A DNA stretch of 32,617 nt, from positions 1-32,617 of the forward strand of contig JAQVZL010000014.1 in assembly GCA_028708215.1 (NCBI GenBank), read 5' to 3'. Position 1 is the first letter of the stretch. Every line of letters starts with the position of its first letter. Positions 8,671 through 17,536 of the stretch are shown here, piece by piece. Under the pieces are notes generated by a model. The model did no database searches, was not told the DNA's origin, and was given only the letters and a program-made list of their open reading frames with translations. The DNA is from Bacteroidales bacterium. GTDB taxonomy: Bacteria > Bacteroidota > Bacteroidia > Bacteroidales > UBA932. A program made the position numbers and the translations under genes.

Positions 8671-9507
8671 ATGAAATATGTTAAGAGGGCAATATTACTT
8701 ATTGTAGGAGCTTTTGTTTTTAGCATCCTATTCTCTCTTCTGTTTCCTCGTAAAGTTAAGGTAGTAGATAGTGTAAGAATGGTTGCTCAAAAACCATTAA
8801 TAAAATGGATTGGGACTATTAAGATTGATCAAATTCCTATGATGGAACTTATTGATAGCAATCAAAATATAGATATTGAATATAAAGAACTTCTACCAAT
8901 TATTGAGTCTTTACCCCCAGGTACTATTTTTCTCACTCGTACAAGAAACTACGCAATTTCTGAATTTATACCAGGGAAATGGCAACATTCGGGTATTTTC
9001 TTGGGAACTAAATTGCAAGTTGCCAACTATTTTGGAGAGGAGACCCAGCTCTATCAAAAGTTAGATACACTCATGAATGAGACAGATATTTATGTTTTGG
9101 ATAGTACTGCAGATGGTGTGCAGGTCCATCCAATTAAAAATCTTTCAAACATGAGGTACTCCTCTTACTTAACCCACTTTACCTCATTTTCTTTTAACCA
9201 ACCATCGCATGAGGTCTCTCCATTTATAGAGGGGGCTTTGAACTACTTAGGTAGGGAGTATGACTATGATTGGTTAACTGAAGATAGTGAAGATATATTC
9301 TGCTCCGAGCTTTTGTATCATGCATTCAAACACATTGGTATAAATATTGCCAAGAGAACTACAACTGTTAGTAGAGATATCTTTACCCCAGATAATTTAT
9401 TTCTCTATTTACTATTAAATTCTGGTGAAGAGAAGCAGTTTGTTTTTAATGGGAGCTTCTCTAAAAAAGATGGTGCAATTGTGAAGTTTTTGCAAAAAGA
9501 GCTTTAA
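8671..9507 (+). CDS. Membrane-anchored YiiX/YebB-like permuted NlpC/P60 cysteine hydrolase
   Basis: The 278-residue product begins with an N-terminal transmembrane or uncleaved signal helix (about 6-25). The catalytic domain shows the permuted NlpC/P60 order, with histidine before cysteine: PGTIFLTR leads into KWQHSGIFLG (H106), and the nucleophile lies in FCSELLYHAF (C211). This is the arrangement of the YiiX/YebB-like (peptidase C92) group. Known members of the wider superfamily cut amide bonds in peptidoglycan peptides or act on lipids, so the substrate is open. The start is fixed by the promoter and the first ATG. It is the first gene of the plus-strand block and is separated by 53 nt from the NlpE-like lipoprotein, with which it may be cotranscribed. 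The role is inferred from fold motifs only. Confidence 0.8.
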   Translation: MKYVKRAILLIVGAFVFSILFSLLFPRKVKVVDSVRMVAQKPLIKWIGTIKIDQIPMMELIDSNQNIDIEYKELLPIIESLPPGTIFLTRTRNYAISEFIPGKWQHSGIFLGTKLQVANYFGEETQLYQKLDTLMNETDIYVLDSTADGVQVHPIKNLSNMRYSSYLTHFTSFSFNQPSHEVSPFIEGALNYLGREYDYDWLTEDSEDIFCSELLYHAFKHIGINIAKRTTTVSRDIFTPDNLFLYLLLNSGEEKQFVFNGSFSKKDGAIVKFLQKEL

Positions 9508-9560
9508 GATTAAACAATAGAAAAAATTTAGGGTTATTACTGTATAAATTAAAAACAATA

Positions 9561-10340
9561 ATGAAAATTAAAAAAATACTAACTCCACTTATATTGGCCT
9601 TAGGGCTAATAGTAACCTTCTCTTGCTTGAACAATAATAACCAGAAAGAGGTAGATGAACATACCTCTATTAACTCCTTAGATTGGTATGGAGTTTATAA
9701 GGGATTAACTCCTTGTGCAGATTGTGAGGGTATTGAGGTTAAAATTACTCTTAAGCGAGATACTACATTTAGTAGAGTTCTAAAATATTTAGGGAAAGAA
9801 GAAAATATTTTTGTAGATGAGGGTTCTTTTATTTGGGATAGCACAGGCTCTATTATAACGCTAATGGCAGAGAGTGACAGACCTATGTATAGGGTTGGAG
9901 AAAATGTTCTTTTTCAATTAGATAGTGAAGGAAATCAAGTAAGAGGGGAGTTAGCTCCTATGTATACTATTCATAAAAATAGAAGTGATTATTCGCTGGA
10001 AGATAAAAAGTGGATTCTTGCCGAATTGAATGGCAATCCTATAAAGAATAGTAGTGAAGAGAGAACAGCTTTTATTATATTTAATATGGAAACAGGTAGG
10101 TTTTCTGGGAGCAATAGCTGTAATAGATTCTTTGGTGAGTATGAGATATTAGAAGGGAATAAAATAAAGCTAGGCCCAGCTGGTGCTACTTTAATGGCTT
10201 GTCCAGATGCGCAAAATGAGCAAGCTTTTATGGATATGTTACGTTTAGTAGACAACTTTAGAGTGGCAGATGGTGTGCTCTCTTTGTGCAGAGCAAAGAG
10301 GCCCCCTCTAGCTCGTTTCAAATTAGATATAGAGGAGTAA
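9561..10340 (+). CDS. NlpE-like / META (HslJ) two-domain lipoprotein
   Basis: The 259-residue product has a signal peptide ending at FSC (C22), a loose lipobox acceptable for this phylum. Residues about 40-135 match the NlpE N-terminal domain, with the diagnostic PCADCEG (C52 and C55, the CxxC pair). Residues about 145-255 match the META/HslJ domain (WILAELNG, FSGSNSCNRFFGEY, MACP, EQAFMDML). In E. coli, NlpE senses lipoprotein-sorting defects and copper at the envelope, and HslJ is linked to novobiocin resistance. This fusion sits 22 nt upstream of a TetR regulator that faces a drug-efflux operon, so a role in envelope stress or drug response is likely but inferred. Confidence 0.85.
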   Translation: MKIKKILTPLILALGLIVTFSCLNNNNQKEVDEHTSINSLDWYGVYKGLTPCADCEGIEVKITLKRDTTFSRVLKYLGKEENIFVDEGSFIWDSTGSIITLMAESDRPMYRVGENVLFQLDSEGNQVRGELAPMYTIHKNRSDYSLEDKKWILAELNGNPIKNSSEERTAFIIFNMETGRFSGSNSCNRFFGEYEILEGNKIKLGPAGATLMACPDAQNEQAFMDMLRLVDNFRVADGVLSLCRAKRPPLARFKLDIEE

Positions 10341-10362
10341 TCTAAATCAAATTAATTTTTAA

Positions 10363-10944
10363 ATGATTAGTGCTAGGCAACAAGAGATAATTGATGCTAC
10401 AATTATGCTCATTAACAGTAAGGGGATTCAAGGGTTTACAATAAAGAATATATCTAAAATTGTGGGTGTGTCTGAACCAGCTATATATAGACATTTCCAG
10501 AGTAAAACAGCTATTTTGGTTACTTTACTAGATCTTTTAAAAGAGAACAGTAGTAAGATTTATGGTGGAGAAATTAATTTAGAGGGGAGTGTTATCTCAA
10601 ATATTGAAAGGATATTTGAGAGCCATTTTGCGACATTCGCTAAAATGCCCTCGCTCTCTTCTGTGGTTTTTTCAGAGGAGCTTTTCCGTAATGATAAATC
10701 TTTAACAGGGAAGATATCTGAAGTGATAGATTTTAATAATAAGATTTTTTTAAGTTATGTAGTTGAGGGGCAAAAGAGGGGTGAGTTGAGAGACGATGTA
10801 GATGCCTCTCATATTGTTACAATGTTAATGGGTTCACTACGCCTGTTTGTAAAAAAGTGGCAATTCTCTGAATTTAATTTTGACCTTGTTTCTAATGGTA
10901 AACTGCTTACTAGCTCTTTAATACAGTTAATTTCTAAAAAATAG
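10363..10944 (+). CDS. TetR/AcrR-family transcriptional repressor of the adjacent RND pump
   Basis: The 193-residue product has the TetR helix-turn-helix at about 9-53 (IIDATIMLINSKGIQGFTIKNI, then VSEPAIYRHFQSK). A variable helical ligand-binding and dimer domain follows. TetR regulators release DNA when a small molecule binds. The gene lies 88 nt upstream of the tolC-adaptor-RND operon. A 22-bp near-perfect inverted repeat covers the -7 box of that operon, so it probably represses the pump. It follows the NlpE-META gene by 22 nt and has no clear promoter of its own, so it may be expressed from 8621. The inducer is unknown. Confidence 0.92.
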   Translation: MISARQQEIIDATIMLINSKGIQGFTIKNISKIVGVSEPAIYRHFQSKTAILVTLLDLLKENSSKIYGGEINLEGSVISNIERIFESHFATFAKMPSLSSVVFSEELFRNDKSLTGKISEVIDFNNKIFLSYVVEGQKRGELRDDVDASHIVTMLMGSLRLFVKKWQFSEFNFDLVSNGKLLTSSLIQLISKK

Positions 10945-10977
10945 AATTTAGTTTTTAATCTCTTTAGTTTAAAAATA

Positions 10978-11009
10978 ATTGCATAGTTAGTGAACATTAA
11001 CTAACTTTG
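10978..11009 (+). promoter_or_regulatory. Promoter of the RND efflux operon
   Basis: ATTG at 10978-10981 and a perfect TAnnTTTG box (TAACTTTG, 11002-11009) are 20 bp apart. Transcription would start near 11015, just before the ATG at 11033. The -7 box is overlapped by the inverted repeat at 10985-11006, so repressor and RNA polymerase would compete. Confidence 0.7.
10985..11006. promoter_or_regulatory. Probable TetR operator (22-bp inverted repeat)
   Basis: The halves AGTTAGTGAAC and ATTAACTAACT are inverted repeats with 20 of 22 bases symmetric; only the pair at 10992/10999 and the central pair 10995/10996, counted across the dyad, need checking by eye. It lies between the tetR gene and the tolC-fusion gene and covers the first part of the -7 box. 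Length, even symmetry and AGTGAACATT-like core are typical of TetR operators. Confidence 0.72.
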
Positions 11010-11032
11010 AGTTGTATTTAGAAATAAAGAGC

Positions 11033-13267
11033 ATGAAAACAGTTGTAATATATTTAATAATTCTTCTTCTATTACCTCTTTCACTTTTAGGTCAAACTTT
11101 AAATGTTGGAATAGTAAATGATGCCTCAAGCTCTTTTCCAAGTGAAATGAGCACTCTTATAAAGGAGGAAATTACCAATCTTATGCAGGCCAAAGGGGGA
11201 GTCACCTTTACAGAACTTTATTCAAATTGGCATAGCCAGAGTGTAGTAGCAAATTTCGATTCGCTTTTGAATAGTTCCCAAATAGACATTGTTATTCCAG
11301 TAGGAGCAATCTCTTCTAGCTTAGCAGGGGAGTATGATAATGCTCAAAAGCCTATTCTCTCAAACAATAGATTCCTTTTTAACTTAAAAGAAGAGATAGA
11401 GTATTTCTATGAATTTCTAAACTTTAAACATCTTGGGGTAATAATCCCTTCTCAAATGCACAATTCTTCTGTATGGCTTAAAAAGCAGTTATATACAAGT
11501 GAGCATGAATACTCTATAGATATTATTGAAGCTAATAACAGTAGCTTTGCTTTGGGAGACAGTGTAGATGCTGTTGTGATTTTCCCTCTTTTTAACTCTC
11601 CATTAAGTAGAGTTGTTCACATAATGGATTCTTTATCTTCTAAGAAAATTCCTGTTTTAGCTACTAATGGACTTGAATACTTGGAGTTAGGTGCAACTGT
11701 TGCTTTTAATACTCAAGAGCAGTTGAACAAAATTGCTAGAGAAATAGCTGTAGCTGTTTCAAGAATAGGAGAGGGTCTTGTTATGAACCTAAAAGAGGGA
11801 GCAGAGAGAACTCCCTATATAAATATGGAGAGTTTAAGAAAAACCGAAAAATACCCTAACTGGTCTTTACTTGAAAATTCAGTAATGATTAATGTTGTGA
11901 ATCACTCTAAAGATGAGCTAACTCTAAAGGAGGCAATAGCTATTGCGCTAGAGAATAATTTAAGTGGAAAGATATCAAATCAAGATCTTTTGCTAGCAAA
12001 CAAAGAGGTGCGCTTAGCTAAATCTGCTATTTTGCCAAAATTAGAACTTTCTGGAACAGCAATGCAGTTGAGTGAGAACTTAGCCCGAGCCTCTATGGGG
12101 CAAAGAGGGGAGTTTACATTTACAGGATCACTCTCACTAAAGCAGGTAATCTATTCAGAAGCGGCCTATGCAAATATTGCAATAAAGAAGCTTGTTTCTC
12201 AAATGGAAGAGCACGAAAACTCAAAAACATCTTTAGATATAATTCTCAATGTTTCAAGCGCATATATGGCGTTAATGTTCTGTGCAAATAATCTTAAAGT
12301 TATGAACCAGAATGTAAATGCCACTATTAAAAATTTAGAATTGGCAAAGTTTAGGGAAAAGAGTGGAGATATTCATTTTTCCGATGTAAACAGGTGGGAG
12401 AGTGAGTTTAGTATGAACAAAATGGCATTTAATGATGCGCAGGCTCAATATAAATCTGCAATGTATAATTTGAACGAAGTTCTGGACATGCCTTTAAACA
12501 GCCCCATATCTACTCCAGCTAATTTCACTATCTCTGAAATAGCTATGGAGAATCAAGAGGTAATGGAAATGTTTATGAGTAGTGCAGAGAGTATAGATAA
12601 ATATGCGCAGCTAATTATTGACCAGATGTATATAAACTCTCCTGAACTAAAGGTTGTTGAGAGTGCAGGTTATATTGCAGATAGAAAGTTAAGTATGTAC
12701 CAGGCCCAACAATATATACCCGAGGTGGCGCTCATTGCTGGAGCAGACCAGGCATTTATTAGAGAGGGAGTTTACCGTAATGCACAACTACCTATACCTC
12801 CGCCACCAGATGATATTACTTGGAATGTGGGCATAAGGCTATCTCTTTCACTTTTTGATGGGGGAAGAAAAAGAGAAGAGGTTAAAAAAACCAAGATAGA
12901 ACAAGAGAAAATAGCTTTAGAAGAGAGAAATCTCTTGAATAAGTTAAGTAGAGCTGTCTTCTCAAATGTTCAGTTTTTAAGCGCTTCCTATAAAGAGGTA
13001 AAGCTAGCAGAAAGGGCTTTTAATGCTGCCCAAGCAAATTACAATATGGTGCAAGATGCCTATTTGACAGGAGTAGTAAATATATCGCAATTGATAGATG
13101 CTCAAAATGCAATGTTAAAAACTAAAATTATGGCGTTGAGTGCTCAATACCAGTATGCTTTAGATTTTATAAAAACAGAACGTTTGCAAGGAAGATACAC
13201 TTTTTTAGATAGTAAGAACGAAAAAAATAGATATAGAAATTTAATGTTAACTTATTTAAATAGATAG
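11033..13267 (+). CDS. TolC-family outer-membrane efflux protein with an N-terminal periplasmic-binding-like domain
   Basis: The 744-residue product starts at ATG 11033, which gives a clean signal peptide ending LSLLGQ. A TTG 21 nt upstream is in frame but lies at the predicted transcription start. Residues about 22-270 resemble a type 1 periplasmic-binding fold of the ABC_sub_bind type (DIVIPVGAISSSLAGEYD, then FNTQEQLNKIAREIAVAVSR). Residues about 300-740 are an outer-membrane efflux protein with two TolC repeats (LTLKEAIAIALENN; SLFDGGRKREE; YLTGVVNISQLIDAQ). At about 420-450 residues the TolC half alone is of normal length, so the first half is an added domain. It forms the exit duct for the RND pump encoded by the next two genes. 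The extra domain may sense or deliver substrate, which is inference. Confidence 0.9.
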   Translation: MKTVVIYLIILLLLPLSLLGQTLNVGIVNDASSSFPSEMSTLIKEEITNLMQAKGGVTFTELYSNWHSQSVVANFDSLLNSSQIDIVIPVGAISSSLAGEYDNAQKPILSNNRFLFNLKEEIEYFYEFLNFKHLGVIIPSQMHNSSVWLKKQLYTSEHEYSIDIIEANNSSFALGDSVDAVVIFPLFNSPLSRVVHIMDSLSSKKIPVLATNGLEYLELGATVAFNTQEQLNKIAREIAVAVSRIGEGLVMNLKEGAERTPYINMESLRKTEKYPNWSLLENSVMINVVNHSKDELTLKEAIAIALENNLSGKISNQDLLLANKEVRLAKSAILPKLELSGTAMQLSENLARASMGQRGEFTFTGSLSLKQVIYSEAAYANIAIKKLVSQMEEHENSKTSLDIILNVSSAYMALMFCANNLKVMNQNVNATIKNLELAKFREKSGDIHFSDVNRWESEFSMNKMAFNDAQAQYKSAMYNLNEVLDMPLNSPISTPANFTISEIAMENQEVMEMFMSSAESIDKYAQLIIDQMYINSPELKVVESAGYIADRKLSMYQAQQYIPEVALIAGADQAFIREGVYRNAQLPIPPPPDDITWNVGIRLSLSLFDGGRKREEVKKTKIEQEKIALEERNLLNKLSRAVFSNVQFLSASYKEVKLAERAFNAAQANYNMVQDAYLTGVVNISQLIDAQNAMLKTKIMALSAQYQYALDFIKTERLQGRYTFLDSKNEKNRYRNLMLTYLNR

Positions 13268-13268
13268 T

Positions 13269-14345
13269 ATGAAAATTAATTACATATATATATTTGCTCT
13301 CTTGTTATCAACTGCAGGGTGTAGTAGTAAAAAAGAGGTAGGCCAGTTTGTACCTCCGGTATTTTATGAAAAAGTGGGGCAAATTAGTAGTTCTAGTACC
13401 CTCTCTTTTCCTGGTGTAGTACAATCTTCTCAGGAGCCAAGGCTCAGTTTTAAAGTAGCTGGCACAATAGATAATCTAAGAGCAAAGTTGGGAGATACCC
13501 TAAAAAAGGGAGCTGTAATAGCTACTTTAGATAATTCAGATTATGCTTTGAATTATAATAGGTCGCTCTCTGCTTTAAAGGGTGCCGAGGCTAATTTTGT
13601 AGCTGCTAAAGCGGCATTCGCCAGAGTAGAAAAGCTGTATATAAATGGGAATCTCTCTATAAGTGATTACGAGAAGTCAAAAATGCAGTTGGCCTCTACA
13701 GAGAGTATGAGAAATAGTGCTGCTTTACAGGTAGAGGGGGCTAGAAACCAGTTGGATTACACCTATTTAAGAGCGCCTTTTAGTGGGATAGTCTCTGCTC
13801 TCTTTGTAAAAGAGAGGGAGATTGTTGGGGCTGGGATGCCTATTGCTGTGCTCTCTGGACTGTCTGCTATTGAGGTTAAAACTTCTGTGCCAGAAAACTT
13901 AATTGGCAAAATCAAAAGAGGAGATAGTGTGAATATCTATCTTAACTCTGCCACAGATAAAAGATATTGTGGTGTTATTAAAGAATTGAGCTTGGGCGTT
14001 GCCAACACCCAGGCATACCCTGTTGTTATTGAGGTTAATAACCCTGTGGGTGAGTTGTTTTCTGGGATGAGTGTTATGGTAGAGATGGTTGTGCAAAATA
14101 GTGAGGCTGTAGAGTATGTTGTGAGTGCCCATGCTGTGGCGCATGACTATTCGGGAGATCATGTTTATGTTGCTGTAAAGGACTCTTTAGAAGAGTTTTA
14201 TCATGTATCTAAAAGGGGTGTTGTGTTGGGAGATTTAAAACAGAGTGGATATGTGATTTTAGATGGGTTAGAGAGAGGAGAACTTGTGATAACAGCTGGG
14301 CTCTCATATTTATTTGAGGGTAAAAAAGTACGTTTAATATTATGA
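13269..14345 (+). CDS. RND efflux periplasmic adaptor (membrane fusion) lipoprotein
   Basis: The 358-residue product has a lipobox (STAGC, C18). The adaptor layout follows: half-lipoyl (SFKVAGTIDNLRAKLGDTLKKG, about 60-82), a short alpha-helical hairpin (about 90-150), second half-lipoyl (YLRAPFSGIVSALFVKEREIV) and beta-barrel. The C-terminal membrane-proximal domain ends GLSYLFEGKKVRL. It bridges the inner-membrane permease and the TolC duct. The start codon is 1 nt after the tolC-fusion stop, and its end overlaps the permease start by 4 nt, so all three are translationally linked. This is a standard efflux adaptor; the substrate is not identifiable. Confidence 0.93.
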   Translation: MKINYIYIFALLLSTAGCSSKKEVGQFVPPVFYEKVGQISSSSTLSFPGVVQSSQEPRLSFKVAGTIDNLRAKLGDTLKKGAVIATLDNSDYALNYNRSLSALKGAEANFVAAKAAFARVEKLYINGNLSISDYEKSKMQLASTESMRNSAALQVEGARNQLDYTYLRAPFSGIVSALFVKEREIVGAGMPIAVLSGLSAIEVKTSVPENLIGKIKRGDSVNIYLNSATDKRYCGVIKELSLGVANTQAYPVVIEVNNPVGELFSGMSVMVEMVVQNSEAVEYVVSAHAVAHDYSGDHVYVAVKDSLEEFYHVSKRGVVLGDLKQSGYVILDGLERGELVITAGLSYLFEGKKVRLIL

Positions 14346-17300
14346 ATCTTACAAAACTCACATTAAATAATAGCAGAATTACCATTATAGCTATTTTATT
14401 GGTGGCTGCGTTTGGAGTCTCTAACTATTTTAAAATGGAGAGAGACAGTATGCCTCCATATACCGTGAGGTTTGCTACTGTTGTTACTGGGTTCCCGGGT
14501 GCTAGCCCTATTGAGGTGGAGTCTTTGGTAACAGACCCTCTTGAAGAGGTTCTTAGGGAAATTCCGCAGGTTAAGACAATTAGTAGTGAATCTAGGCCAG
14601 GGCTATCTGTGATTACTTTAGAGCTTATTACAGATGTAAGTGGTAGCGAGTTGCAATCTGTATGGACTGTTCTAAGGAATAAGGTTGCCGATAATAGAAT
14701 GTATCTGCCACAGAACATTATGGGGCCTATTGTTAAAGATGAAGATATTGGTACTGTTTATGGAATTATATTGGGAGTTACGGGCGATGGTGTCTCATAT
14801 AAGTTATTGGAAGATTATGCAAAGGATGCGAGGGAACAGCTTCTCTCTTTGCCCGATGTTTCTAAAATTAAGTATGGAGGCATCCAACAAGAGATAATCT
14901 ATATTGAATTTGAAGATAAGAAGCTTGCCCATTATGGGGTAGATGTTAATAAGATTAGAAATATTATTTATGCGAGTAATATTTTGCAACCTGGTGGAGA
15001 GGTAAATATTGGTAGGCAGCGTATTTCTTTGGTTCCTTCGGGCAATTTTGACTCTTTAGAAGATATTAAAAAGATAATGATTCCAACTTCTGGGGGGGTG
15101 TTTGTCTATTTAGAAGATTTAACCAAAGGGATATATAGAGACTATTTCTCTCCAAGGGAAAAAGTTGTAACAGTAAATGGACGGCCTGCAATTGCTCTTT
15201 TCTTGTCATTAAAAGATGGTGCAAATATTGTTCGTATGGGCAAAGAGGTAGATGAAAGTATAGAGCAAATTAATAGGAGTATGCCTCTTGGGGTAGAGTT
15301 GGTGAGGTCTGCTTCTCAAGACCGTGTTGTAGATGGGCAGGTAAATGACTTCTTGGTTAATCTTGTACAGAGTATAATAATTGTACTTTCTGTTATGCTT
15401 GTTTTTCTTGGGCTAAGAACTGGTTCTTTGGTGGCATCTCTATTGCCAATGGTTATTTTGACTTCATTCTTTTTCTTGGGATTGCTAGATTTAGGTTTTA
15501 ACAAAGTCTCTTTGGCTGCTTTGATTATCTCTTTGGGGTTGCTTGTAGATAATGGTATTGTGGTCTCTGAGTCTATTTTGGTAAGCATGAAAAAGGGGAT
15601 GACAACTCTTGAGGCTAGCATCTATTCTGGGAGGGTGCTTGCTATTCCTCTGCTAATCTCTTCACTTACAACATCGGCTGCATTTCTTCCGTTTGCTCTT
15701 GCCAATACACCTATGGGAGAGATCTCTTCTCAGTTATTTTGGGTTGTAAGTACTACTTTGCTTGCATCTTGGGTGCTTGCGTTTACTTTGATTCCTATGT
15801 TGGCTATTCTTATTGTAAAGTCTAGTAATAAGAGCAAGGGTAAATGGGGTGTTATAGTAGATGAAGCTATTGTTAAGGCAAATTTATGGTATAATAAGTT
15901 GTTGGTTAGAGTTTTGAAGAGACCCGCAAGATTTCTTTCTCTCATTATTGCTCTGTTTGCATTGGCCCTCTTTTCAATTCAGTTTATACCGTTTAAGCTT
16001 GTTCCAGATAGTAATCGTAATTTGGTTACTGTAGATATTGAGTTTCCTTCGGGCACTCAAATTGAGTATACAGAGAAGGCTGTTAAAGATATTGGAAACT
16101 TTATAGACCAGCATCTATTAGTTGATTCTAAGTTAAGTGCCAGTGATAAGGGAGTTCTTGACTACTCGGCATTTATTGGAGAAGGGCCTGAACCCTATGA
16201 TTTGGGTTATTTTAAAAATGAGGCAAAATCTAGTTATGCCCATATGTTACTTAATACTTCGGGAGATAAAGACAATGATTATATAATAGCAAAGGTAGAT
16301 AGCTTCTGTATGAATAGTATTCCCGATGCTCTTATTAGAGTGAATAGGCTCACTGGTGCGGGTGCTTCGGGTACTCCTGTAGAGATAAGGATTTCTGGTA
16401 GTGACTCAGACAAGCTTCAGTTTATCTCTGAGCAGGTAAAGGGTAGGTTGCGTGGAGTAAATGGGACTAAAAATGTTAGTGATAACTGGGGGCCTAAGAT
16501 TAAAAAACTCTATATAGATATAGACCCCCATAAGGCTAGAAGAGCTGGGCTAACAAATATGGAGACAGCTATGGCTTTGAACAGTGGAATGTCTGGGATG
16601 AGGGTTGGTGAGTTTAGAGAAGAGAATAAGAGAATTCCTATTTTTTTAAAGAGTGATTATGGTGTAGATAATAATATTGAAGAGTTAACTGCTTTTAATA
16701 TCTACTCTGCCCAAGCTGGGCGTTATGTTCCTTTGGCAGAGATTGCTACTATCTCTACAGAGTGGCAGTTTTCTAAAATTATTAGAAAAGATCTTGAAAG
16801 GAGTTTAACTGTGGGGGCATATCTTATAGAGGGTTACACAGCAGCAGATATCTTTAAAGAGATGGACTCATATATGGAAGAGCAAAAAGCTACTTGGGAT
16901 ATAGGTTATGAATATGAATTTGGTGGTGAAGATGAAGATAAAGCAGAGAACTTAGGCGCTATTTTTGCCAACTTACCTTTTGCTTTTTTTATAATTATAT
17001 TTTTGCTTGTGCTTCAATTTAACTCTATTCGTAAAACAATTATAATTGGTATCTCTATACCTCTTGGTATTATTGGGGTTGTTGTTGGTTGGTTTATAGG
17101 TGGCTCTTTTGTTAGTTTCTTTGGTGTGCTGGGGGTAATTGCATTGGCTGGGATTGTTGTAAACAATGCAATTATTTTGATTGATAGAATAGATGTAGAG
17201 TTTGCAGAAGACCCCAGTGCCAATAAAAGAGATCTTATTATTAGGGCTGCTCATAATAGGTTTAGGCCTGTGTTGCTTACTACTTTAACAACGTCGCTTG

Positions 17301-17491
17301 GTATGTTGCCTTTGTGGTTTTCTGGAGATTTACTTTGGGAGCCGCTTGCGCTTGCAATAATATTTGGGCTTCTTTTTGCTACGGTAATAACACTGCTCTA
17401 TGTACCTGTTTTATACCGTTTGTTTTATAAAATAAATTTTAGCGATTATAAATTTGACTCGGCACTCTTTAACCTACCTAAAACAGAGTAA
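14342..17491 (+). CDS. RND-superfamily efflux permease (HAE1-like)
   Basis: The 1049-residue product has a first transmembrane helix (about 12-29) and the porter motif FPGASPIEVESLVTDPLEE. A second transmembrane bundle lies around 340-490, and the duplicated C-terminal half ends with helices at about 875-1030. It exports compounds by proton antiport together with the adaptor and TolC. In TM4 the AcrB Asp407-Asp408 pair aligns with D403-N404 (LGLLVDNGIVVSES). In TM10 the AcrB Lys940 position aligns with N941 (GIVVNNAIILID). One of two relay acids and the lysine are therefore changed, a pattern found in some RND subfamilies. Start codon overlaps the adaptor stop (ATGA). Function as a pump is near certain from architecture; the class is less so. 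Confidence 0.94.
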   Translation: MNLTKLTLNNSRITIIAILLVAAFGVSNYFKMERDSMPPYTVRFATVVTGFPGASPIEVESLVTDPLEEVLREIPQVKTISSESRPGLSVITLELITDVSGSELQSVWTVLRNKVADNRMYLPQNIMGPIVKDEDIGTVYGIILGVTGDGVSYKLLEDYAKDAREQLLSLPDVSKIKYGGIQQEIIYIEFEDKKLAHYGVDVNKIRNIIYASNILQPGGEVNIGRQRISLVPSGNFDSLEDIKKIMIPTSGGVFVYLEDLTKGIYRDYFSPREKVVTVNGRPAIALFLSLKDGANIVRMGKEVDESIEQINRSMPLGVELVRSASQDRVVDGQVNDFLVNLVQSIIIVLSVMLVFLGLRTGSLVASLLPMVILTSFFFLGLLDLGFNKVSLAALIISLGLLVDNGIVVSESILVSMKKGMTTLEASIYSGRVLAIPLLISSLTTSAAFLPFALANTPMGEISSQLFWVVSTTLLASWVLAFTLIPMLAILIVKSSNKSKGKWGVIVDEAIVKANLWYNKLLVRVLKRPARFLSLIIALFALALFSIQFIPFKLVPDSNRNLVTVDIEFPSGTQIEYTEKAVKDIGNFIDQHLLVDSKLSASDKGVLDYSAFIGEGPEPYDLGYFKNEAKSSYAHMLLNTSGDKDNDYIIAKVDSFCMNSIPDALIRVNRLTGAGASGTPVEIRISGSDSDKLQFISEQVKGRLRGVNGTKNVSDNWGPKIKKLYIDIDPHKARRAGLTNMETAMALNSGMSGMRVGEFREENKRIPIFLKSDYGVDNNIEELTAFNIYSAQAGRYVPLAEIATISTEWQFSKIIRKDLERSLTVGAYLIEGYTAADIFKEMDSYMEEQKATWDIGYEYEFGGEDEDKAENLGAIFANLPFAFFIIIFLLVLQFNSIRKTIIIGISIPLGIIGVVVGWFIGGSFVSFFGVLGVIALAGIVVNNAIILIDRIDVEFAEDPSANKRDLIIRAAHNRFRPVLLTTLTTSLGMLPLWFSGDLLWEPLALAIIFGLLFATVITLLYVPVLYRLFYKINFSDYKFDSALFNLPKTE

Positions 17492-17536
17492 TTAGATATT
17501 TAAATAATGAAAGCTTTTTTGAACATTCAAACAACT

